Shown here one piece after another: positions 26,230 to 34,331 of a stretch of DNA of 64,000 bases. The notes under the pieces were generated by a model that worked only from the letters and a program-made list of their open reading frames with translations, ran no database searches and was not told the origin of the DNA. The DNA is taken from NCBI RefSeq assembly GCF_001439665.1, contig NZ_LMAK01000062.1:1-64000 (forward strand). The letters run 5' to 3'. Within the stretch, counting starts at the first letter, position 1; each line of letters begins with the position of its first letter. This DNA is from Formosa algae (GTDB lineage Bacteria; Bacteroidota; Bacteroidia; Flavobacteriales; Flavobacteriaceae). The translations under genes were made by a program, and so were the position numbers.

Positions 26230-28527
26230 TTGAAAAGCAATCTCAACACAACCGCAGTAATTAAGTCTTGTAAATTCGCATTTGCGTTACTTATTATTAC
26301 TTTTTCTCAGGCCTGTAGTATTGTAAAATATATTCCTGAAGACGAATTATTATACACAGGAGCAACCGTAGAAATTAAAACAGATTCTATAGTAGAAAGC
26401 GAGTCTGAACTTAAAGCAGAATTAGAGTCCACCATTCGCCCTGTGCCGAACTCTAAAATTTTAGGGATGTATCCTGGTTTGTATTATTACTACAAAAATC
26501 AAAAAGAAAAACCAGGTTTTATCAACCGTTGGTTGTATAAAAAAATAGGAGAAGAACCGGTATACCAATCAAGTATTGAAACGTATGAAGTTGAAGACAT
26601 TCTAGTCAATCGTTTAGAAAATCACGGATTCTTTTACAGTAGTGCCTCTTCAGAAGTTGTAGAAAACGAAGCCGATAAAAAATCAGAGATACAATATCAA
26701 GTACAAATAAAACAACCTTATAAAATGAAAACGTATCAGGTAGATTCTTTACCTGAACCTATTTTTTCTGAAATTAAAAATAGTGTAACCAATACTGAAT
26801 TTAAACCTGGCATTCGTTTCGATTTAGATTTTCTAAAAACCGAACGCTTGCGTATTGATGCCGATTTAAAAAAAGCAGGATACTATAACTTTAATTCCGA
26901 ATTTTTAATTTTTGAAGCCGATACAACACGTTATAAAAACAAAACTTTCGATTTATATTTAAGATTAAAAAGTGCTGTTCCTCAAGAAGCGATTAAACCC
27001 TATAAAATTGGTAATATTAATATCTATCCCGATTACGATATTAAAAAAGACAGCCTAAAACAGAAGTCTACACGCTACAACGAAAAAAACTATATACAAG
27101 ACGAAATCTTTTTTAAAATTAAACATTTAGATCCATTTGTAACGCTTAACGAAGGTGAACTATATAGTCCTGAAGCTTCTAGAAATACAGCAAGACGCTT
27201 ATCGACAATCGGGACTTATAAATTTGTAAACATTCAATACGAAGAAAGAGATAGCACCTTAACAGATAGCTCAAGAATTTTAGATGCTAACATATACTTA
27301 TCGCCGTTAAACCAAAGATCTTTGAGAGCAGAATTACAAGCTGTTACAAAATCTAATAATTTTGCAGGCCCTGCTTTAGAATTCTCTTATAATAACAGAA
27401 ATATTTTTAGAGGTGGCGAAATTTTAAGTCTGAGTACTAATTTAGGCTACGAACTTCAAATGGGTGGTGGTAGTACCATTAGCAACACGGCCTTGGGTAT
27501 AAAATCTGAAATGATTTTCCCTAGAGTGATTTTCCCTATAAAAATTAACGACGATTTCTTTGAGTATTCTATCCCTAAAACAAAAACGAGCCTAGGAGTA
27601 GATTATTTAAAACGAACAGAATTATATGCTTTACTCTCCGGAACAGCAGAGTTTGGATATTCTTGGAATGCTAACAGATATACCACACACAATATCAACC
27701 CCATTTCAATCAATTACAATAATTTAATTGAAACTTCAGACGAGTTTCAAGAAATCCTTGACGAGAACACCTATTTAGAACAGAGTTTTGAACAGCAATT
27801 TATTGCGGGTTTAAATTATTCTTTCACGTATAACGAAATGGTTAATGCTTCAAAAAAGAATCAGTTATACGCTAATATAACTTTCGATATTGCAGGAAAT
27901 GGTCTTAGTCTATTCGATTCTAAAAACGACAGTGGAACGCAAACTTTCTTCGGTTTAGAATATGCACAATATGTAAAAGCCGATATTGATTTTCGTTACC
28001 ATTTCAACTTCAATAACGATAAAAAAATAGCTACTAGATTATTTGCAGGATATGGGATTCCTTATGGAAATTCTGAATACATGCCGTATATAAAACAGTA
28101 TTATTCTGGGGGTCCAAATAGCGTTCGTGCGTTTAGAATTAGATCTTTAGGTCCTGGAACTTATGTGAGTGACGAAGAGACTGACGACGATTATTATATA
28201 GACCAAACAGGAAACATTAGGTTGGAAGCCAATGTAGAATACCGTTTCCCTTTATTTTCTTATTTTAAAGGTGCAATCTTTGCAGATGCTGGAAACGTTT
28301 GGAACTCTAAAGAAATTGACGATGTGCCTGGCGGAAAATTCAGTTCAGATTTTATTAATGAACTTGGTATTGGTGTGGGTGTAGGATTACGTGTAGATGT
28401 CCAAGGATTTGTTATCCGTTTCGATTTTGCGACACCAATTCACGATCCCGCTTTAGAAGAAGGTAAGCGTTACGATTTTCAGTATGAAGAAACCACCTTT
28501 AATTTTGCAATTGGTTATCCGTTTTAA
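26230..28527 (+). CDS. tamL: TamL: lipoprotein-anchored BamA/TamA-family outer-membrane protein
   Basis: 765 residues. The start is again TTG. The signal peptide ends in lipobox SQAC (Cys 29). POTRA-like repeats occupy about 40-370, and a C-terminal Omp85 barrel (about 390-765) includes the conserved loop region GGPNSVRAFRIRSLGPGTY, the (V/I)RGF-like motif of the family. Unlike proteobacterial TamA, the Bacteroidota form is a lipoprotein. It pairs with the adjacent tamB and should act in outer-membrane protein or lipid delivery. Confidence 0.92.
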   Translation: MKSNLNTTAVIKSCKFAFALLIITFSQACSIVKYIPEDELLYTGATVEIKTDSIVESESELKAELESTIRPVPNSKILGMYPGLYYYYKNQKEKPGFINRWLYKKIGEEPVYQSSIETYEVEDILVNRLENHGFFYSSASSEVVENEADKKSEIQYQVQIKQPYKMKTYQVDSLPEPIFSEIKNSVTNTEFKPGIRFDLDFLKTERLRIDADLKKAGYYNFNSEFLIFEADTTRYKNKTFDLYLRLKSAVPQEAIKPYKIGNINIYPDYDIKKDSLKQKSTRYNEKNYIQDEIFFKIKHLDPFVTLNEGELYSPEASRNTARRLSTIGTYKFVNIQYEERDSTLTDSSRILDANIYLSPLNQRSLRAELQAVTKSNNFAGPALEFSYNNRNIFRGGEILSLSTNLGYELQMGGGSTISNTALGIKSEMIFPRVIFPIKINDDFFEYSIPKTKTSLGVDYLKRTELYALLSGTAEFGYSWNANRYTTHNINPISINYNNLIETSDEFQEILDENTYLEQSFEQQFIAGLNYSFTYNEMVNASKKNQLYANITFDIAGNGLSLFDSKNDSGTQTFFGLEYAQYVKADIDFRYHFNFNNDKKIATRLFAGYGIPYGNSEYMPYIKQYYSGGPNSVRAFRIRSLGPGTYVSDEETDDDYYIDQTGNIRLEANVEYRFPLFSYFKGAIFADAGNVWNSKEIDDVPGGKFSSDFINELGIGVGVGLRVDVQGFVIRFDFATPIHDPALEEGKRYDFQYEETTFNFAIGYPF

Positions 28528-28610
28528 AGCCTTTACTATTTATAATTTTGCTTAACTTATTTACCCAAGCACATAACTAATAACTAAATTTACAATCTAG
28601 TATTACACAT

Positions 28611-29396
28611 ATGACAAACAATTTTGAGTTAAGGCATGTACAGGTCACTCGATATATGATGGCGTTAAGAGAAGGCGGATCGCTTCCTGCTTTAGCTGAA
28701 GCTGATGACGATTTTAAATATGTTTTGAAATTTAAAGGCGCTGGACACGGCACTAAAGCTTTAATAGCAGAACTTATTGGCGGACAAATAGCGAAAGCTT
28801 TAAAATTACAATTACCAGAATTAGTATTTGCACATCTAGACGAAGCTTTTGGAAGAACGGAAGCCGATGAAGAAATTCAAGACTTATTACAAGGCAGTCA
28901 AGGTTTAAATTTAGCACTTCATTTTTTATCTGGAGCCATAACTTTCGACCCAGCTGTTACAATTATAGATGCAACTTTAGCTTCTAAAATTGTGTGGTTA
29001 GATGCATTTATTACCAATGTAGATCGCACTTTTAAAAACACCAATATGTTAATCTGGCATAAAGAATTATGGTTAATAGATCATGGTGCATGCTTATATT
29101 TCCATCATTCTTGGAGTAATTGGGAACAATCTGCTAAGAGTCCGTTTAAGTTAATTAAAGATCATGTGTTATTACCACAAGCCTCTGAGGTAAGAACTAT
29201 AGACGCCGAATTTAAAGCACTTTTAACACCCGAAATATTAAAACACATCGTGAATACTATTCCAGATGAATGGTTAGAATGGGAAGACTTAGAACTTACT
29301 CCTGATGCCATAAGAACGGTTTACTTCAACTTTTTAAATACACGCTTAGCCCATTCAGAAATTTTTGTAAATGAAATTGAACATGCCAGATCTTAA
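28611..29396 (+). CDS. HipA-like kinase family protein
   Basis: 261 residues. It lacks the N-terminal subdomain of canonical HipA but keeps a kinase-like core: Lys in YVLKFKGAGHGTKALIAELIGG, the catalytic loop DAFITNVDRTFKNTNML and the metal-binding LWLIDHGACLYF. HipA proteins are serine/threonine-type kinases, some acting as toxins by phosphorylating tRNA synthetases. No HipB-type repressor is adjacent. Instead a DUF3037 gene overlaps its 3' end, an arrangement typical of this subfamily. Activity on any target is unproven. Confidence 0.8.
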   Translation: MTNNFELRHVQVTRYMMALREGGSLPALAEADDDFKYVLKFKGAGHGTKALIAELIGGQIAKALKLQLPELVFAHLDEAFGRTEADEEIQDLLQGSQGLNLALHFLSGAITFDPAVTIIDATLASKIVWLDAFITNVDRTFKNTNMLIWHKELWLIDHGACLYFHHSWSNWEQSAKSPFKLIKDHVLLPQASEVRTIDAEFKALLTPEILKHIVNTIPDEWLEWEDLELTPDAIRTVYFNFLNTRLAHSEIFVNEIEHARS

Positions 29397-29766
29397 ATTA
29401 TACGAATATGCTGTAATTCGCGTGGTTCCAAGATTAGAACGCGAAGAATTTATAAATATAGGCATCATACTATTTAGTAAACAAGCAAAGTTTATTACGG
29501 TGCTATACGATATCCCTTCAGAAAAAATTAAAGTTTTTGATGACGATTTTGATATTGAACAACTGCAATTAAATATGAGCGCATTTAAAACCATCGCAAC
29601 TGGAACTTGTAAAACGAGTCCGATTGCTTTAATGGATATTCCATCACGTTTCAGATGGTTAACAGCTATTAGAAGCTCGGCAATACAAACTTCAAGACCT
29701 CATCCAGGTATGTGTAACGATCTTGAACACACAGCACAACGCTTATTTAAAGAATTGGTGTTGTAA
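29383..29766 (+). CDS. DUF3037 domain-containing protein
   Basis: 127 residues from the ATG at 29383; a start at 29371 would add four residues, but LKLYEYAVIRVVPRLEREEF is the usual family N-terminus. Further motifs are NIGIILFSKQ and FRWLTAIRSSAIQTSRPHPG. It overlaps the HipA-like gene by 14 bp, so the two are translationally coupled. The domain has no known function; its constant linkage to HipA-like kinases suggests a partner or antidote role, which is inference. Confidence 0.83.
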   Translation: MPDLKLYEYAVIRVVPRLEREEFINIGIILFSKQAKFITVLYDIPSEKIKVFDDDFDIEQLQLNMSAFKTIATGTCKTSPIALMDIPSRFRWLTAIRSSAIQTSRPHPGMCNDLEHTAQRLFKELVL

Positions 29767-29786
29767 TGCTATTATGGATTCAAAAA

Positions 29787-29832
29787 AAAAAGACTTCATC
29801 TTTTCACATATTGAAAATGATGAAGTCTTTTT
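29787..29832. terminator. Bidirectional intrinsic terminator
   Basis: Stem AAAAAGACTTCATC / GATGAAGTCTTTTT (29787-29800 and 29819-29832), prolonged inside by TTTTC / GAAAA. T-runs on both sides let it serve the DUF3037 gene (plus) and the mannose-6-phosphate isomerase gene (minus). Confidence 0.88.
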
Positions 29833-29879
29833 AGTTTATAATTTTAGGTGTTTAGTCTAATTTCAACAGACTTAACAAT

Positions 29880-30974
29880 CTAATTTGGAGGATAACATAA
29901 CAATATTTTTGAAGCTTCGTCAGATTTAAATGTAAGTTCTGAAATTGCAGCAGAGATAAAAATCTCATCACCTTGACTGTACGTATATTTTTTTCCGTTA
30001 CACACCATAGTGCCTACTCCTGAATAAATTACGGCAACATAAAAGCTTGAACTTCCTTTAATGGTATGACTTCCATTTAAAAGTAATTCACTTAACCCAA
30101 AGCAATTGGTATGTTTGGTATTAAATAATGTTCTTAAAGTGAATTCGTCTGAATGTTCTAAAACTTCTGGAGTAATTTTCCAAGCTTCCAGCGCTTCATC
30201 TAGTGTATAATTATCGTAATGAAAACACTCTAACATTTTTTCTTCACCAACACCTTGATGAATTAATTCCGGTCCAATAGTTAACCCATTAGGCGTTGTT
30301 TTTTCTACACGCATGGTGTAATCTGTAGGTTCCTGAACTTCCATTAAAAAACAACCTGCTCCAATGGCATGTGGCACACCGCCGTAGATCATGAACGCAT
30401 CTCCGGGTTTAACTTCAATTTTATGTAAGCAATCTAACATGCCTTGAATGTTCTGATTCTCAAAATGGGTCTTCCACTCTGCTCTAGTCACATGTTTTTT
30501 GAATCCCATATACACCACACTTTTTTCGCCATCTATTTCGCGCGTGTTTAATACATACCAAGATTCTGTTTTACCAAATTCAGAATTAAAAACAGTTCTA
30601 GCATATTCTTTATCGGGATGCACCTGAACAGTTAAACGTTCTTTAGAGTCTAACATTTTAATCAGGACACCTGTAGTTCCGAATTTTTCAGCAAGGGGTT
30701 TTCCTAAATATAATTCTAGATCAGAATTGATTAATTGTTTTAAAGGAATAGTTCCTTCTTCAGTTTCAATAAGCGACAATCCTTCATCTTCAGGTCTGTT
30801 ATTTCCACGTGCAGTAACGGCAGACATAATCCATTCTTCTGGCATGCTTCCGTCTGTTTCAGGAGTTGTTTTTTTCCATCTATCAATCAATGCGCCACCT
30901 TCATACGTTCTCCAAACTCTATTTTGAAGTTGTTTTAAAGGCATATGTGCATATTTTTGTAAGTGATCACTCAT
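29880..30974 (-). CDS. manA: Class I mannose-6-phosphate isomerase
   Basis: 364 residues from the ATG at 30974 (MSDHLQKYAHM); the open frame extends to 31061, but the extra residues are not family-like. The cupin metal site is visible: His in TVQVHPDKEYA (about 119), Glu in GKTESWYVL and His in GGVPHAIGAG. The enzyme interconverts mannose-6-phosphate and fructose-6-phosphate, linking mannose use and GDP-mannose supply for glycan synthesis. It lies downstream of an Nramp-like transporter gene on the same strand, about 105 bp away. Confidence 0.88.
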   Translation of the reverse strand: MSDHLQKYAHMPLKQLQNRVWRTYEGGALIDRWKKTTPETDGSMPEEWIMSAVTARGNNRPEDEGLSLIETEEGTIPLKQLINSDLELYLGKPLAEKFGTTGVLIKMLDSKERLTVQVHPDKEYARTVFNSEFGKTESWYVLNTREIDGEKSVVYMGFKKHVTRAEWKTHFENQNIQGMLDCLHKIEVKPGDAFMIYGGVPHAIGAGCFLMEVQEPTDYTMRVEKTTPNGLTIGPELIHQGVGEEKMLECFHYDNYTLDEALEAWKITPEVLEHSDEFTLRTLFNTKHTNCFGLSELLLNGSHTIKGSSSFYVAVIYSGVGTMVCNGKKYTYSQGDEIFISAAISELTFKSDEASKILLCYPPN

Positions 30975-31078
30975 GATTTCTCTATTATATTTTAAATGTG
31001 TATTTGTAAATTTAAGATGTAATTTGATGCTATAAAAATTTAGAAGGCGGAATTCATACACCTTCTAATAAGGGGGCT

Positions 31079-32329
31079 TTATATATAACTCATAAACCCA
31101 GTTAAGGCCACGTAAAGCATATATATATTAAAAACTAATGTTGCGCCTAAAGCGATATTCATCCATAAGCTTGTTTTAAACTCTTTCATAACCTCTTTTC
31201 TATTCAGTAAAATAATTAAAAACAGGGTTATTAAAGGCATTATAAACGGACTTAAAGCCTGAGATGCAATTAATATCCAAACGGGTTTTCCGCCAAAAAA
31301 CGGCACGATTGCACCACTAAATGCGACCACAACCACAAGAATTTTAAACAAAGGTTTTTTCATATTACGCTCTGTTCCTGTGTAGTCTGCTATTAACCAA
31401 GGAAACAACAGTAAGTTAGGAAAGATTGAAGATAGTCCTGCACCAATGATTCCAAGCGTAAATAAAGTTAAAGCGAAATCGCCTGCCCAAGGTCCTAAGG
31501 CACTCATCATATCGGTGGCATCATTCACTTTAATGCCTTGAAAATATAAGGTTCCGGTTGCACTAACCATAATTGCAAAACTAATAAAGAAGGTTAATGC
31601 CATAGACGACAAGGCATCTCTATTCTCTGTTTTTAAATCTTCTATTCCCCAGTGTTGTTCTTGTACTAAAATACTTCTAGATGCTAAACAGACACCAGCC
31701 ATAGTTGTTCCTACAATACCAGCAATAACAAGACCGGAATTATCACCAACGGGTAATTCAGGAAAGAAATCTGCAATATTTGTACCCGTCTCTTTAACAA
31801 CCATAATACTAGTCGCTATAAACGAAAGCGCCATAAAGCCTACCATGACACTCATTGCTTTTATAAAATTTTCGTGTTTCCCAGTCCAAAATAATCCAAT
31901 AAGTAAACAGATAAAAAACACAGAAACCATAGGTGCATTAAGAAACGAAATGGAGGTTTTTACAGAGATCCATTCCATCGTTACTTCTGCAACAACTCCC
32001 ATTACTCCAATAACCGAAGACACAATAGAGACTAAGAGTGCGACAATTATAAATATAGTAACTGGTTTACCGAAAGATTTCTTGAAATTAAACATCAGTG
32101 TTTCACCAGAAACAATTGTTAATTTACTAATAGATACAAGTAAAAAGTAGGTGAAAAAACAGGATAATAATAAAGCCCAAGAAAGACTTAAACCGTAATT
32201 GGCTCCGGAAACGACCATAGATGTTACACTTCCTGTACCAACGACGTACCCTATAATAAAGAATGCAGGCCCGAAATCCTTTAGTCCTTTTTGAATTTTA
32301 TCCTTAAATGATAATTGAGTTGATGCCAT
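31079..32329 (-). CDS. Nramp-superfamily transporter lacking canonical metal motifs
   Basis: 416 residues with about eleven membrane segments and the general Nramp layout (FGPAFFIIGYVVGTGSVTSMVVSGANYG at the start; GAGLSSIFPNLLLFPWLI later). The TM1 DPGN motif is replaced by residues around YVVGTGS, and the TM6 MPH motif by MAGVCLAS. These are the manganese/iron ligands of true Nramp proteins, so manganese or iron uptake by the usual mechanism is doubtful. Related divergent branches carry magnesium or have no known substrate. The neighbouring gene is manA. Confidence 0.75.
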   Translation of the reverse strand: MASTQLSFKDKIQKGLKDFGPAFFIIGYVVGTGSVTSMVVSGANYGLSLSWALLLSCFFTYFLLVSISKLTIVSGETLMFNFKKSFGKPVTIFIIVALLVSIVSSVIGVMGVVAEVTMEWISVKTSISFLNAPMVSVFFICLLIGLFWTGKHENFIKAMSVMVGFMALSFIATSIMVVKETGTNIADFFPELPVGDNSGLVIAGIVGTTMAGVCLASRSILVQEQHWGIEDLKTENRDALSSMALTFFISFAIMVSATGTLYFQGIKVNDATDMMSALGPWAGDFALTLFTLGIIGAGLSSIFPNLLLFPWLIADYTGTERNMKKPLFKILVVVVAFSGAIVPFFGGKPVWILIASQALSPFIMPLITLFLIILLNRKEVMKEFKTSLWMNIALGATLVFNIYMLYVALTGFMSYI

Positions 32330-32775
32330 AAGTTATTAGTAGTTTTATAATTTAGTTTTGTTTATATAAAATGCTTATACGCTCTCTTTTAGCTATTTAG
32401 AATTTTATTCCAAATTCAGCTAAATATCAAATAGTTATTTTGCTTTTTAATATTCTAAATTAAAATACTAAAAGATCTTAAACGCCGTGGTTACTGGCTT
32501 TAAAAGCATATAGGCTCAATAAAGTTAGGCATTTAATGCCTAAAAACACTTACAGAATTAAAGAAAGATTTTTTTTACAAATTACACGATTTAAGGACTC
32601 TAACTTACACCCCCTTTTTCTTAAAAAAACAGGATGTATGTTAGTTTCGTTTAAAATGTGATTCTGAGTTTAATTCTGTTGTAAAAAAAAATACTGACCT
32701 AAAACTTAGATCAGTATTTTTCATTACATAAACACAATCTCTTACAAGTTTTGTTTATATTATTTTAAATGGTAC
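32330..32775. other. 446-bp intergenic region
   Basis: It lies upstream of the Nramp-like gene and downstream of susD. It holds the susD terminator (32687-32721) and a short perfect hairpin TTAGGCAT / ATGCCTAA (32525-32532 and 32536-32543) without a T-run. No open frame of note was seen. The promoter of the Nramp-like gene should lie here but was not recognised. Confidence 0.5.
32687..32721 (-). terminator. Intrinsic terminator of the susC-susD operon
   Basis: Stem AAAAATACTGA / TCAGTATTTTT (32687-32697 and 32711-32721) with an internal CCTAA / TTAG pairing and a following T-run on the minus strand, 54 bp after the susD stop. Confidence 0.85.
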
Positions 32776-34308
32776 TTAGTACCCAGGGTTCTGAGTTAAG
32801 TTTGTATTTCTTTCTAATTCATCTTCTGGTAATGGTAATAAATAGTCGTCTGAACTAAAGAATGGTTTATCACCTTCTAAGCCGCTTGCACTAAATACTT
32901 CATCTCCAATTTGTCTTCTTACAATATCATACCATCTAATACTTTCAAAAGCAAATTCTAATTTACGTTCTTCTAAAATATCGTCAATAGTAACTGTTCC
33001 TGTAAGATCTGCTGGTACTGCACTAGCTGGGAATGTGTATTCTACATCTGCTCCAGTTTTAGTATCTCCACCCATTCTTGCTCTAGCTCTTACTTGGTTT
33101 ACATACATAAGGGCGTCTGCATTATTTCCTAATTCTACTGCAGATTCTGCTGCAATTAATAATACTTCAGCATAACGAATCATAGAGTAGTTAAGACTTG
33201 TTGCTCTTGCATTTGCACGAGCAAAAGGTCCTGGGTAACGCATAAACTTAGCGATGTAAGGATTGTTTTTAGCGAATTCGTGTCCACTAATATCAAATTC
33301 TGTGTAGTCTACAACAGTACCGTTAATAGATGCTTCATCGTCTAAACTAACAGCTCTTCTGTAATCTCCTTCGTCCCAAGTTGTATATACTGCAAGTGTA
33401 GGTACGGCTACAGACCATCCACCACCTAGGTTTCTGTCGTCTCCTCTAATTCCTGTCATTGGAGCAACTTGATCGTAAGCATTATCTTCTGCTTCAAAGT
33501 TGTTATAATCTACAGCAAATATTGGCTCTAAAGAATTGTCAATAGCTTCTCCATCAAATAAGTTTTGGAAATTAGAATCTAAAGCTAAATTATATGTTCC
33601 TGCATTAGCAATAACTTCAGTAGATTCATCGTAAGCATTTTGGTATTCTCCTAATGTTAAATACACTAACGCTAAATAAGAACTAGCAGCTGCTTTAGAA
33701 GGAGTTGCTCTTGATGATTGTGTATCTGGCAACCACGTTTTAGCAAATTCTAAATCTGCAATAATATTATCATAAACTTCAGAAGCTGGTGTTCTACTAA
33801 TAGAAGTTGCAGCATCAATATCTGTAATTGGTTCACTAATGTAAGGCACTGCTCCAAATAATCTTACTAAATGGAAGTAATAAAATGCTCTTGCAAAATA
33901 CGCCTGAGCTGTTACTGGGTTCTTAATAGACTCATCTACATCTACATCTTCTGCTCCTGCGATAGCTTGGTTAGCCGCTGCAATACCTTGGTATGTTCTT
34001 GGCCAAAATTCGCTAATCATACCGTTACTTGCTAAGGTAGTAAATTCGTTCATTTCTACCCTTCTTGTTTCGTTAGAAGCAAGACTTACCATATCTGAAC
34101 GTAGCATTAAGGCGATAGATAATTTTCTTCCCCAGAATTGTTCGTTAATAGCATGAGTTAAAGATCCATTAACTGCTGTTTCTATATCACTTGTTGTTTG
34201 AAAGAAACCGTCTGGTGATAGTAACCCTACCGGTTCTTCCTCTAAATCTGAACATCCTACAATTGATATACTTACCAAGAATAAGAATAAATATTTATAT
34301 ATTTTCAT
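32776..34308 (-). CDS. SusD/RagB family nutrient-binding outer-membrane lipoprotein
   Basis: 510 residues. The lipoprotein signal ends IVGCS (Cys 19), followed by acidic SDLEEEP. TPR-like helices (e.g. AQAYFARAFYYFHLVRLFGAVPYI) and the C-terminal RagB/SusD signature (ILEERKLEFAFESIRWYDIVR, then YLLPLPEDELERNTNLTQNPGY) are clear. SusD proteins form the lid that captures ligand for the SusC channel. It follows susC by 23 bp. The substrate is not evident: no glycoside hydrolase or lyase lies beside it. Confidence 0.95.
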   Translation of the reverse strand: MKIYKYLFLFLVSISIVGCSDLEEEPVGLLSPDGFFQTTSDIETAVNGSLTHAINEQFWGRKLSIALMLRSDMVSLASNETRRVEMNEFTTLASNGMISEFWPRTYQGIAAANQAIAGAEDVDVDESIKNPVTAQAYFARAFYYFHLVRLFGAVPYISEPITDIDAATSISRTPASEVYDNIIADLEFAKTWLPDTQSSRATPSKAAASSYLALVYLTLGEYQNAYDESTEVIANAGTYNLALDSNFQNLFDGEAIDNSLEPIFAVDYNNFEAEDNAYDQVAPMTGIRGDDRNLGGGWSVAVPTLAVYTTWDEGDYRRAVSLDDEASINGTVVDYTEFDISGHEFAKNNPYIAKFMRYPGPFARANARATSLNYSMIRYAEVLLIAAESAVELGNNADALMYVNQVRARARMGGDTKTGADVEYTFPASAVPADLTGTVTIDDILEERKLEFAFESIRWYDIVRRQIGDEVFSASGLEGDKPFFSSDDYLLPLPEDELERNTNLTQNPGY

Positions 34309-34331
34309 TGTGTTTCTTTTTAAATTATTTA

